This document shows, one piece after another, positions 49,179 through 56,366 of a stretch of DNA of 64,000 nucleotides (positions are counted from its first letter, which is position 1; every line of letters starts with the position of its first letter). The stretch is from Streptomyces sp. NBC_01431 (GTDB taxonomy: Bacteria > Actinomycetota > Actinomycetes > Streptomycetales > Streptomycetaceae): the NCBI RefSeq assembly GCF_036231355.1, contig NZ_CP109496.1, positions 1 through 64,000 of the forward strand, read 5' to 3'. A program made the translations under genes and the position numbers. Under the pieces are notes generated by a model that saw only the letters and a program-made list of their open reading frames with translations, was not told where the DNA came from and searched no databases.

Positions 49179-50030
49179 TCAGGGTTTGTTCAGCGCGCTT
49201 TGAGCGCGAGCGATCAACCGATGCGCGTCGGCCCCGTAGACCGCAGACTCGCGCAGGGTTTCCCAGGTGCGCAGGTAGGTAGCGACGCTGTCCGGGTCAT
49301 CGATCCGCAGTTCGGCATGCCACGTCTCGACGATCACCTGTCGCTGGTCGTAGACCCAGAACGCGGTTGAGGGCGGGATCTTCAACGAGGCACCCAGAGG
49401 GACAATCCCCAACTCGACCGTGGCCAGCCCGACGGCTCCGGCCAACCGGTCCAGTTGAGCGCCGAGGACAGCGGGCGGGCAGACCAGCGCATACAGCACC
49501 GGCTCCCAGAGCAGGAGTCTGTACCGCTTGCCCGGCTGGTAAAGGCCTTCCTGCATCCGCATCCGCGCGCGCACGGCGTCATCGGTGTCCCGCGGCGACC
49601 GCTGGAGTTCCGAGTAGCGGGTGAAGATCGCGCGGGCATAGTCGGGAATCTGAAGGACACCCACAACCATGGCGCCTTCCCACGCGTGGAATTCGGCAAC
49701 TTGCGCCTGCGCGGCAACGTGGCCGAGTTGGACCGGCTTGTGCCCCTCCGCAAGCTGCCGGCGCCACGAGCGTACGTGGTTCTCCACACCGGCCAGCATG
49801 GCCAGCAGTTCGTCAGCGACTTCTGGCTGACCTGTCGCCTCTGCCCACATGCGCAGGTCATCGGCCGTCGCGGTCTGTCTCCCGTTCTCCAGCCGCGACA
49901 CTTTGGACTGTGCCCAGCCGAGGGCCCCCGCGAGATCAACGCCCGTGAGCCGACCTCCAGGGCGGGCCTCGCGCACCTCCCGGAGACGTGCTCCGAGGGC
50001 TACACGCGCTTGCTGGAAGTCGGTACTCAC
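49179..50030 (-). CDS. XRE regulator with DUF5753 domain (WhiJ-like)
   Basis: GTG 50030 (VSTDFQQARVALGARLREVR) gives 283 residues: an N-terminal helix-turn-helix (LTGVDLAGALGWAQSKVSRL, ENGRQTATADDLRMWAEATG), then the DUF5753 part (HAWEGAMVVGVLQIPDYARA, QRSPRDTDDAVRARMRMQEG, LLLWEPVLYALVCPPAVLGA, WVYDQRQVIVETWHAELRID). These regulators act with small DUF397 or DUF6879 partners in development-linked clusters. The start lies 13 bases after the stop of the partner gene at 50044. Confidence 0.9.
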   Translation of the reverse strand: MSTDFQQARVALGARLREVREARPGGRLTGVDLAGALGWAQSKVSRLENGRQTATADDLRMWAEATGQPEVADELLAMLAGVENHVRSWRRQLAEGHKPVQLGHVAAQAQVAEFHAWEGAMVVGVLQIPDYARAIFTRYSELQRSPRDTDDAVRARMRMQEGLYQPGKRYRLLLWEPVLYALVCPPAVLGAQLDRLAGAVGLATVELGIVPLGASLKIPPSTAFWVYDQRQVIVETWHAELRIDDPDSVATYLRTWETLRESAVYGADAHRLIARAQSALNKP

Positions 50031-50043
50031 CGGCTCACTCTCA

Positions 50044-50790
50044 CTAGTCTGCGGCGGCGACTTCGGCCGCGAACGTCTCATACGGAACGGCATGGTGCCA
50101 GGCGGCATCGCGTGCCTGGCAGTAGCGGAGCACCGCGGCAGGCTCGGTGACCAGCTCGACGTCGATCAGGTTGTCTGCGTCGTCGAAGTTGAGGAGCGCG
50201 GCGATCCGGGAGTCGAACAGCCAGAAATCCTCGCGAGGAAGGCGCAGGTCATCGGCGTCGCTGCGCCATAGGTTGCGCATGTCTTCACCGACCGCGGCGT
50301 TGCGCCTGGCGTTCTCAAGCAAGTACAACTGCCCGAATGTTGGCGGAGAGTCGACGATGCGGACCCTTTCGAACCTCTTGCCAAGGGAAGTCTGTTCCCG
50401 GCGGTCGGCGCACCACTCCAGGTCCGCGCCTGACCAGTCCACCGTTTCGCCCCGCCTGAACTGGGCGTAGGTATCGGTCAGTTCGTCAGAGGCGTACCGG
50501 CGCCGCGTCTCTAGGCGCCACGCGGTGTGGTTGAACACGCTGAACAGCTGGTCGAACTCGTCCAGGTCGATGATGTGTGGTGTCCGGCTCTTCGGGCCCC
50601 AGTCAACCAGGACTTCACGCGGCACAACGATCGCCTGCTCGCCCGGGGACAGGTGCTGAAGTTGCGCGACGTCGGCGGGGTCGGTGAGCGGCGGGCCGTG
50701 GACGATGACTTCGCCGCTGTCGAGGTCTTCGTGTACGGACGGGCACCCGTTGACGCCGGAGCCGGTGCCGTTGAAGCGCAGTCGTCGCAT
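50044..50790 (-). CDS. DUF6879-like protein fused to a small N-terminal domain
   Basis: ATG 50790 has AAGGG 8 bases upstream. Residues 1-70 (RRLRFNGTGSGVNGCPSVHE, DLDSGEVIVHGPPLTDPADV, HLSPGEQAIVVPREVLVDW) match a small protein usually encoded separately. Residues about 75-248 form a DUF6879-like domain: FDQLFSVFNHTAWRLETRRR, YASDELTDTYAQFRRGE, REQTSLGKRFERVRIVDSPP, ARRNAAVGEDMRNLWRSDAD, DFWLFDSRIAALLNFDDADN, CQARDAAWHHAVPYE. It is the usual partner of XRE/DUF5753 regulators and lies directly upstream of one here. Confidence 0.85.
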   Translation of the reverse strand: MRRLRFNGTGSGVNGCPSVHEDLDSGEVIVHGPPLTDPADVAQLQHLSPGEQAIVVPREVLVDWGPKSRTPHIIDLDEFDQLFSVFNHTAWRLETRRRYASDELTDTYAQFRRGETVDWSGADLEWCADRREQTSLGKRFERVRIVDSPPTFGQLYLLENARRNAAVGEDMRNLWRSDADDLRLPREDFWLFDSRIAALLNFDDADNLIDVELVTEPAAVLRYCQARDAAWHHAVPYETFAAEVAAAD

Positions 50791-50928
50791 GATCGTGCCC
50801 TTTCGTCGGGACATTGATCCATCAGCATCGTCGGGCCATGAGCCCTGCGCTACAGAGTGCCCCCTGCCTGCATTGAGATACAGCCGCATATCTGGCCAAC
50901 GCTGCTGCATATGCTCGCATAGTGCCTA

Positions 50929-50945
50929 GCAGGTTCAAATCCTGC
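50929..50945 (+). other. Isolated tRNA T-arm-like sequence
   Basis: GCAGG TTCAAAT CCTGC forms a perfect 5-bp T stem with a canonical T loop, followed by an acceptor-like TCCATACCG. Upstream no D arm or anticodon arm can be built, so it is not a full tRNA. A 3' tRNA end alone is typical of an integrase attachment site left after integration or excision. Confidence 0.35.
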
Positions 50946-50962
50946 TCCATACCGTCCAGTTC

Positions 50963-51160
50963 ATGGCGATGGAGAGCAGCACGGTCGACCCGTGCGGAGC
51001 AACTGAGCTGTTGCGTGACGCACTGACCCGCGCCGGGATCGTCCTCCCGTCGCTGGGCGCCGACTACGGATCAACCCTGGGGCTGGTCAACTTGGGGCGC
51101 GTCCACCCCAACGTGGCAGTCCGGCTGGCCTTTCGCCTCGACAAGGGGCACGACGCATGA
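50963..51160 (+). CDS. Small hypothetical protein, 65 aa
   Basis: ATG 50963 (or 50969) encodes ESSTVDPCGATELLRDALTR, AGIVLPSLGADYGSTLGLVN, LGRVHPNVAVRLAFRLDKG. It is a soluble alpha/beta peptide, first gene of a three-gene overlapping operon divergent from the XRE/DUF6879 genes; such small proteins accompany whiJ-like clusters in Streptomyces. Its stop overlaps the next ATG. Confidence 0.6.
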   Translation: MAMESSTVDPCGATELLRDALTRAGIVLPSLGADYGSTLGLVNLGRVHPNVAVRLAFRLDKGHDA

Positions 51161-51687
51161 GAGGCACCATGAACACAGTTGGCACTCCCCTTGCCCAATC
51201 CCTCACCGAGGCCGAGCGGGAAGCGATCTATGACTGGCTCGCGGGCAGTTTCAGGCGTCCTCAGGTAGCGAAGGACCTGTGGCAGAAGGGGGGCATCGCC
51301 ACGCTCGCCCTCGGCCGCCGCTTCTCAGCGGTCCGCCTCACCGAGCCGCTGGTGTACGCCGTCACCGCCGCCGGCACGCTCCCCGAGACCGTGACCCGCG
51401 TCCTGGCGGCCGCCCTGCACGGCCCCGTCATCCACGACCCCCAGGGGCGCAGGTTCTACGCCCTCACGCCGCCGGCCGAACCGACGTGGGGGCTCGGCCA
51501 GCACGCCGAGTACCTCGGCAGCGACACGTACCTGGGTGTGCCCCCCGTCGAGTTCACCGACCCCGCCGACGGACTCGACTGCTACTGGGCCGTCCCGATG
51601 ACCCGCCCCGGACATCTCTGCGACCCGATCCGGCTCGCAGCCCTCGTCACGGCCGGAACACTGGAACTGCGGGAAGCCCAGTCGTGA
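51157..51687 (+). CDS. Hypothetical protein, 176 aa
   Basis: The ATG at 51157 overlaps the previous stop (a second ATG at 51169 is possible). The product reads LTEAEREAIYDWLAGSFRRP, WQKGGIATLALGRRFSAVRL, VTRVLAAALHGPVIHDPQGR, RFYALTPPAEPTWG, YLGVPPVEFTDPADGLDCYW and LCDPIRLAALVTAGTLELRE. The RRFxAVRL...VIxDPxGRxxYxLxPP..........YLGxxxYLGVP pattern is common in Streptomyces accessory loci and recalls the N-terminal half of bifunctional primase/polymerase-like proteins, without visible catalytic residues. It is coupled on both sides. Confidence 0.6.
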   Translation: MRGTMNTVGTPLAQSLTEAEREAIYDWLAGSFRRPQVAKDLWQKGGIATLALGRRFSAVRLTEPLVYAVTAAGTLPETVTRVLAAALHGPVIHDPQGRRFYALTPPAEPTWGLGQHAEYLGSDTYLGVPPVEFTDPADGLDCYWAVPMTRPGHLCDPIRLAALVTAGTLELREAQS

Positions 51688-51914
51688 AGAAGTGGGACTA
51701 CGTGGTCCACGGCGACCGTACCGGGCTCATCACGATGGACCTGAACGACATGAAGCGGGTCGCCTTCCTCCCGCCGGAGCGCCCCGGCCAACTGCGCGAG
51801 GCGACCTTCCGGAACCGGGAACTCCAGCCCGCCACCCCGGAGCAGGCGGCCGCGGCCCGATCGGCGGGACTCACCCGGGAGACACAGCGGAGCTTCCTCC
51901 CGCCCCGCCCCTGA
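51684..51914 (+). CDS. Small hypothetical protein, 76 aa
   Basis: GTG 51684 overlaps the previous stop (GTGA). The product KKWDYVVHGDRTGLITMDLN, DMKRVAFLPPERPGQLREAT, FRNRELQPATPEQAAAARSA is a soluble protein and the last gene of the operon. A perfect terminator follows 3 bases later. Confidence 0.6.
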   Translation: MKKWDYVVHGDRTGLITMDLNDMKRVAFLPPERPGQLREATFRNRELQPATPEQAAAARSAGLTRETQRSFLPPRP

Positions 51915-51916
51915 AC

Positions 51917-51952
51917 TCCGCTCCCTGCCGCCGCCGATCGGCAGGGAGCGGA
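51917..51952. terminator. Strong bidirectional terminator
   Basis: TCCGCTCCCTGCCG (51917-51930) pairs perfectly with CGGCAGGGAGCGGA (51939-51952), a 14-bp stem over 8 nt, between the plus operon and the convergent XRE gene. Confidence 0.95.
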
Positions 51953-51963
51953 CCGGATGGCCC

Positions 51964-52203
51964 CTACTGCTGCCGTACGAGGTCTTCGAGGGGCACGCCG
52001 ATCGCGTCGGCGATGAGGATGAGGCTGTCCAGCACGGGTGAACTGTGGCCCTGTTCGATGCGGTTGTACGTGGCCCGGTCGAGGCCGGCGCGCAGGGCGA
52101 CCTTCTCTTGAGTGAGGTTCGCGTGCAGCCGCGCGGCCCGGATCCGGTCGCCGATGGCCCGGCGGCGGGTGAGCACCCAGTCGGGGAGCGGGTCAGCTTG
52201 CAC
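51964..52203 (-). CDS. XRE-family regulator, 79 aa
   Basis: GTG 52203 starts MQADPLPDWVLTRRRAIGDR, IRAARLHANLTQEKVALRAG, LDRATYNRIEQGHSSPVLDS, LILIADAIGVPLEDLVRQQ. This is a standard Cro/CI helix-turn-helix (LTQExxAxxxGLxRxTxxRIExGxxSPxLDxLxxIAxAxGV). It lies 65 bases from the distal end of CRISPR array 1 and is not part of the cas set. Confidence 0.9.
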   Translation of the reverse strand: MQADPLPDWVLTRRRAIGDRIRAARLHANLTQEKVALRAGLDRATYNRIEQGHSSPVLDSLILIADAIGVPLEDLVRQQ

Positions 52204-52267
52204 CCGACCACGCTCTGATGATCATGGCTGGAAGACTCACCTGCTCAGGGAAATTTCGTGATCTTTA
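52204..52267. other. CRISPR array 1 trailer
   Basis: Sequence between the XRE gene and the last, mutated repeat of array 1; no gene. Confidence 0.5.
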
Positions 52268-53511
52268 GGATCAACCCCGCGTCCGCGGGGAGCAGCCAGT
52301 CGCCCAACTTCGTGTCGGGCTCGGCCGGGGACCAACCCCGCGTCCGCGGGGAGCAGCCTCCCGCTCAACGGTGTTGCGGCCGTGGGGTGGGACCAACCCC
52401 GCGTCCGCGGGGAGCAGGTGCGCTCCCTCCCGTAACAAACCCCGTGAAAAGGACCAACCCCGCGTCCGCGGGGAGCAGCCTCCCGCTCAACCCGCCTGCT
52501 GCGCAGGCGGGGGACCAACCCCGCGTCCGCGGGGAGCAGGCCGTCATCGAGGACGACCCACCCGGGGCCGCGGGACCAACCCCGCGTCCGCGGGGAGCAG
52601 ACCCGGAGGCAACCGCCCGGTACCTGGCCGACGGGACCAACCCCGCGTCCGCGGGGAGCAGTTCAATCCCCGTGCTCCGCACGGGGATTCGGAAGGACCA
52701 ACCCCGCGTCCGCGGGGAGCAGGGACTGGTACGGGGTCCTGGACGTGCTGTCCTGGGACCAACCCCGCGTCCGCGGGGAGCAGCCCCGGGCCGGTATTTC
52801 TGCAGGTCATGGCCGGGGACCAACCCCGCGTCCGCGGGGAGCAGGTCACGCTCTATCCGGCCGGCGCGAAGACCCTGGGACCAACCCCGCGTCCGCGGGG
52901 AGCAGTAGGTGTTGGGCCGGTAGTCGATGTGGCCATGGGGACCAACCCCGCGTCCGCGGGGAGCAGAGGAGAAGCTGGAGGCGGCCGAGCCGCACATCGG
53001 GACCAACCCCGCGTCCGCGGGGAGCAGGAGGAGCCGGTCGGAGCGTACGACGACCGAGTGGGACCAACCCCGCGTCCGCGGGGAGCAGTACCTTGTCCGA
53101 GGACCCTGCCCACGCCGGTCGGGGACCAACCCCGCGCGGGGAGCAGCGGGGGTCTGTGCTCGTAGCTACCAACTACGAGGGACCAACCCCGCGTCCGCGG
53201 GGAGCAGCCCGTGGGCGGTTGCTGGGCGGGTCCTGGGCAGGGACCAACCCCGCGTCCGCGGGGAGCAGATCGCATAGAGCGTGTGGACCCGGCGCGGAGG
53301 GGACCAACCCCGCGTCCGCGGGGAGCAGTCATCGGCAGGTGGACCGGGGGCAGCGGCTCGGGGACCAACCCCGCGTCCGCGGGGAGCAGGACTCGTACAC
53401 CGCGTTCTTGCCGACCAGCTCGGGACCAACCCCGCGTCCGCGGGGAGCAGCCGTCGCGGCACTCGACACGCTCTGGATCATTTGGACCAACCCCGCGTCC
53501 GCGGGGAGCAG
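52268..53511 (-). CRISPR. CRISPR array 1 (type I-E): 21 repeats, 20 spacers
   Basis: The 28-bp repeat, read on the minus strand, begins CTGCTCCCCGCGGAC and ends GCGGGGTTGGTCC; the CCCCGC/GCGGGG arms form the Cas6e hairpin. Units repeat every 61 bases (spacers 32-34). The most distal repeat (52268-52295) has GATC for GACC, a usual sign of the old end, so the leader is at the cas2 side. The repeat at 53123-53146 lacks 4 bases. Spacers 2 and 4 from the left share 13 bases beside the repeat. Long open frames across the array are repeat artefacts. Confidence 0.98.
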
Positions 53512-53598
53512 ACTCCGTGACCTGCGGTTTTCTTCGTGGGGAGCGACGGAATGAGGCACTTTCGCAGATTTTCGCATTTCGGATATATCTGGCTGTTG
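53512..53598 (-). promoter_or_regulatory. Leader of CRISPR array 1
   Basis: On the minus strand this AT-richer stretch carries CGAAAAT, AAGTGCCTCAT and GGTCACGGAGT directly before the first repeat. The leader of array 2 has the same motifs in the same order (CGAAAAT, AAGTGCCTTCAT, GGTCATCGAGT), so both are used by the same Cas1-Cas2. Confidence 0.75.
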
Positions 53599-53949
53599 CT
53601 AGCGATTCCCGAATCTGCGTCGTTTGGATGCGTTGCTCCAGCCCCTGTTCGAGGTGGCTGAGGGGGGTGTGGTCGGGGCTGCGGGGCGTTGGATGAGGGT
53701 GAGGCCTTCGTGGTTGACAGGGTTCCAGGCGTGATCGTGGGTACGGAAGGTGAAGCCTTGTTCGGTGTTGGTGGTGTGGGCGAGGAGAGCCCGGCCTTGG
53801 TTGGCGTACTGGCGGACTTCTTCCCATAGGACATCGCGGATGCGGGCTGATGGACTGCCGATGAAGACGCCGGGCGAGATCTCCAGGAGCCAGCGGGTGA
53901 GGAGGCCTCGCAGGCCGGTCGGGCAGTTGGTGAGAACGATGACGGTCAC
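53599..53949 (-). CDS. cas2: Cas2, type I-E adaptation protein
   Basis: This 116-aa protein, MTVIVLTNCPTGLRGLLTRW then LLEISPGVFIGSPSARIRDV, has the I-E Cas2 pattern (TVIVLxxxPxGLRGxLTRWLxEIxxGVFVG) and a C-terminal YANQGRALLAHTTNTEQGFT-type strand. It bridges two Cas1 dimers to make the spacer integrase. The C-terminal 25 residues are low in structure. The ATG overlaps the cas1 stop (4 bases). It is nearest to the array 1 leader. Confidence 0.96.
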   Translation of the reverse strand: MTVIVLTNCPTGLRGLLTRWLLEISPGVFIGSPSARIRDVLWEEVRQYANQGRALLAHTTNTEQGFTFRTHDHAWNPVNHEGLTLIQRPAAPTTPPSATSNRGWSNASKRRRFGNR

Positions 53950-54908
53950 CAGATCTCCTCTGTGAGGGAGGCGTGGTTGATGCCGGCAGTCACGCGTTCG
54001 TCCCCATCCGACTGGAGAGTGACCTTGTCCATGTCACTGGCCGAAGCGTCTACTTCCCTACCGCTGTCGGAGAGGAGCAACCCCTTGATGTCGTTGACGA
54101 CCCGGTCCATGAGGGCCAGTTCACGGATACGGTCCCGCAGGGTGCGGCGCGTGCGGGCTCCGACGTCTTCGGAGGACTCTGCGGCTGCGTCGAAGGCGAC
54201 GGGGATGCCGATCTCCGTCTTGTAGAGGTCGGCTATGTCCAGGACGAAGGACAGTTCGTGGCCGGAGTGGACGAATCCGAGGGCAGGCGAACAGCCAAGC
54301 GCGGTGACGACGGCGTGGGCGACGCCGTACATCGCTTGTGCGGCTGCGGTGACTGCCTGGTTGACCGCGTCGCCTGATGCAAAGTCGCCGGGGGTGTATC
54401 TGCGGCCTTTCCACGGGATGCCGGTGCGCTCGGCCTGGGCTCGGTAGCAGTCCTTGACGCGGCGGCCCTCCCTGCCCAGGAGCTCGTGCCGGGTGAGACC
54501 TGCGGGGTCTTCGTCGGGGAACCGGAGGCGGTACATGGCGCGGGCTACGTCCAGGCGGGTGCGGCGGTTGGCCCACTGCAGGGCTTGGGCCTCGGCAAGG
54601 GATGACGAACGGGTCAGGGCCCGTCCGCTCGCGTAGTAGCGCACACCGTGCTCGCCGACCCAGACCACGCCGGCCCCGGTCTCGCCGAGCACGCTCATTG
54701 CCTGGTGGGTGATGCGGGTTCCGGGGCCGAGAAGCAGAGTGCCGATGGTCGCGGAAGGGATGTGGGTAGTGCCTTCGGCGTCCTCTGCTGTGATCGCGTT
54801 GGCGTCGCGGTGGATGGTGCAGCGTTCCAGGTAGATGAAGGAGAGGCGGTCGGAGGCGCGGGTGAGGTCCCGTGGGGTGCTCGCTGGACGTCGGCCGGGT
54901 GTTTCCAT
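53946..54908 (-). CDS. cas1: Cas1, type I-E CRISPR integrase
   Basis: This 320-aa protein has the N-terminal beta domain (RLSFIYLERCTIHRDANAIT, GTLLLGPGTRITHQAMSVLG) and the helical catalytic domain with ELLGREGRRVKDCYRAQAER (metal-binding Glu near 146), GFVHSGHELSFVLDIADLYK (His near 214, Asp near 224). ATG 54908. Its end overlaps cas2; it starts 4 bases after the cas6e stop. All catalytic residues seem present. Confidence 0.97.
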   Translation of the reverse strand: METPGRRPASTPRDLTRASDRLSFIYLERCTIHRDANAITAEDAEGTTHIPSATIGTLLLGPGTRITHQAMSVLGETGAGVVWVGEHGVRYYASGRALTRSSSLAEAQALQWANRRTRLDVARAMYRLRFPDEDPAGLTRHELLGREGRRVKDCYRAQAERTGIPWKGRRYTPGDFASGDAVNQAVTAAAQAMYGVAHAVVTALGCSPALGFVHSGHELSFVLDIADLYKTEIGIPVAFDAAAESSEDVGARTRRTLRDRIRELALMDRVVNDIKGLLLSDSGREVDASASDMDKVTLQSDGDERVTAGINHASLTEEIW

Positions 54909-54912
54909 CTGT

Positions 54913-55635
54913 TCAGGCCGCCGGGGCGAGAGTCATGAGGCCGCAGCCGTAGGCCTTGGCCTTGCCGAGGCCTTGGGTGAGGACGTTGCGGAGCGCCTGG
55001 GGGTCGGTCACTTCCAGGCGGCCGTCGTAGGTGACGGTCTTGATCGTCACCCTGTGAGAGCGGTTGGCGTTGTCCGGTCCGCGTTTGCCGAAGTCGAGGT
55101 TGCGCTGGTCGCGGATCATGATCTGGTATTCGTCGCCGTGTTCGGTGTGCCTGAGGTCCGTCGGTTTCTCCACCAGGCGGAAGCCGGCGGTTTCCTGGCG
55201 CTGTAGGAGCCAGCCCAGTTGGTGTTTGGGGGTGAGGTGGGCGGTGCGTTTCGTGGGGACGCCGTCCCGGTTGCGGACACTGTGCACGGGGTTGGCGGTG
55301 AGGCGGAAGTTCCAGGTGCTGCCCTTGCCGAGGCGGTCGAGGAACGGTGCGTACTGGTAGGTCTGCCAGCCGGGCGTTCCCGAGGCGGCTGCGGCGGGCC
55401 AGCCTGCCTGTTCGACGAGGTGAGTGAGGTCGGGCCGGTGGGGGCTCACCACGAACAGGAGGACTTCGGCGGCCGCGTTGCGGTCGAGGCGCCACAGGAC
55501 TCGCGGGGTATCCGGGGTGCTGGGGAGGATCTGGGGGAACGACGACATGACGGCGGCGTGCAGGGCCTGCGGCGAGGAGAGGACTTTGCGGGCGGCGGGC
55601 CGGGCAGAGTTGAGGCGGAACCGGGTCAGGAACAT
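54913..55635 (-). CDS. cas6e: Cas6e (CasE) crRNA endoribonuclease
   Basis: This 240-aa protein has two ferredoxin-like halves: MFLTRFRLNSARPAARKVLS, SPQALHAAVMSSFPQ (the catalytic His of the LHAAV motif near 27), RVLWRLDRNAAAEVLLFVVS, and a C-terminal Gly-rich LTQGLGKAKAYGCGLMTLAP. The family signature of length, LHxxV and GIGxxKAYGxGLLTLAP-like end is complete. It cuts the repeat hairpins of both arrays. The ATG coincides with the cas5e stop. Confidence 0.96.
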   Translation of the reverse strand: MFLTRFRLNSARPAARKVLSSPQALHAAVMSSFPQILPSTPDTPRVLWRLDRNAAAEVLLFVVSPHRPDLTHLVEQAGWPAAAASGTPGWQTYQYAPFLDRLGKGSTWNFRLTANPVHSVRNRDGVPTKRTAHLTPKHQLGWLLQRQETAGFRLVEKPTDLRHTEHGDEYQIMIRDQRNLDFGKRGPDNANRSHRVTIKTVTYDGRLEVTDPQALRNVLTQGLGKAKAYGCGLMTLAPAA

Positions 55636-56366
55636 CAGAGGTCTTCCAGAAGGCTGGTCGGGTCGTGCGCGGGAACACTGCGCGCGGAGTGTTCGGGGCG
55701 GGCGTGGGGGTTGGTGACGGCCACCGTGGTGGTGTGTACGGTGCGCAGCGCGTAGCGCCGGTGTCGGGCGTCGAAGCTGAGTGGTAGGTCGCGCACCGTG
55801 TCCCCGGCTGCGGCGCTCGTGTCAGGGTCGGTGTCGAGGAGGACGGGCAGGTACACGATGGACTCGCGTCGGTGCCGCTTCTGGTGCCATGCGGAGGCTT
55901 GCCACGGCTCGTTCGCCAGGGTGGCCTCCAGGCCGGGGCTGGGGCGGATCCCGAGGTCCAGGGGGCGGGAGGGCGGGCAGGAGCGGCGGCCGAGGTAGGG
56001 CAGGAACCTCGGTGCCAGCAACGCCTGGTGCAGTTCCTCAATGAAGGTGTCGGGCCCTTCAAGGGCGGCGACGAACACGGCGTCTGCCAGGTAGTACCGC
56101 TGGGAGATGGGCATCGACATGCCGGTGTCGGGATGGTGCGCGGTGTGGAAGTCCCTGATCCGTGTGCCGGGCTGGTCGATGCGCACCCCGAGGCGCAGCG
56201 CGGCGAGCTGGGACAGGTCGGCGTCGCGCTCCAGGCCCTGTGCGGCGGCGAGCAGGCCGAGGACGCCGCTTTTGGTCGGGGCGTTCTCGGTGGTGCGCCG
56301 GGCGAAGCGGGCCGTGGCTCCCCAGGACTGCAGGGGCCCGGCCAGTTGCAGCACCAGCACACTCAT
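55635..56366 (-). CDS. cas5e: Cas5e (CasD) Cascade subunit
   Basis: The start is MSVLVLQLAGPLQSWGATAR at 56366 (ATGA overlap with the cas7e stop), not the longer frame. The 243-aa product has SRFARR-type motifs (RFARRTTENAPTKSGVLGLL), HTAHHPDTGMSMPISQRYYL, ADAVFVAALEGPDTFIEELH and a final RSVPAHDPTSLLEDL. It caps the 5' handle of the crRNA in Cascade. Confidence 0.96.
   Translation of the reverse strand: MSVLVLQLAGPLQSWGATARFARRTTENAPTKSGVLGLLAAAQGLERDADLSQLAALRLGVRIDQPGTRIRDFHTAHHPDTGMSMPISQRYYLADAVFVAALEGPDTFIEELHQALLAPRFLPYLGRRSCPPSRPLDLGIRPSPGLEATLANEPWQASAWHQKRHRRESIVYLPVLLDTDPDTSAAAGDTVRDLPLSFDARHRRYALRTVHTTTVAVTNPHARPEHSARSVPAHDPTSLLEDL

Noticed and set aside
52258..53554. Long open reading frames on both strands through CRISPR array 1
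   Set aside because: The 61-base period and the repeat itself keep frames open; the products are Pro/Arg/Gly repeats without a start signal.
54695..56362. 555-codon minus frame overlapping cas5e, cas6e and cas1
   Set aside because: Out-of-frame shadow of three well-supported cas genes on the same strand.
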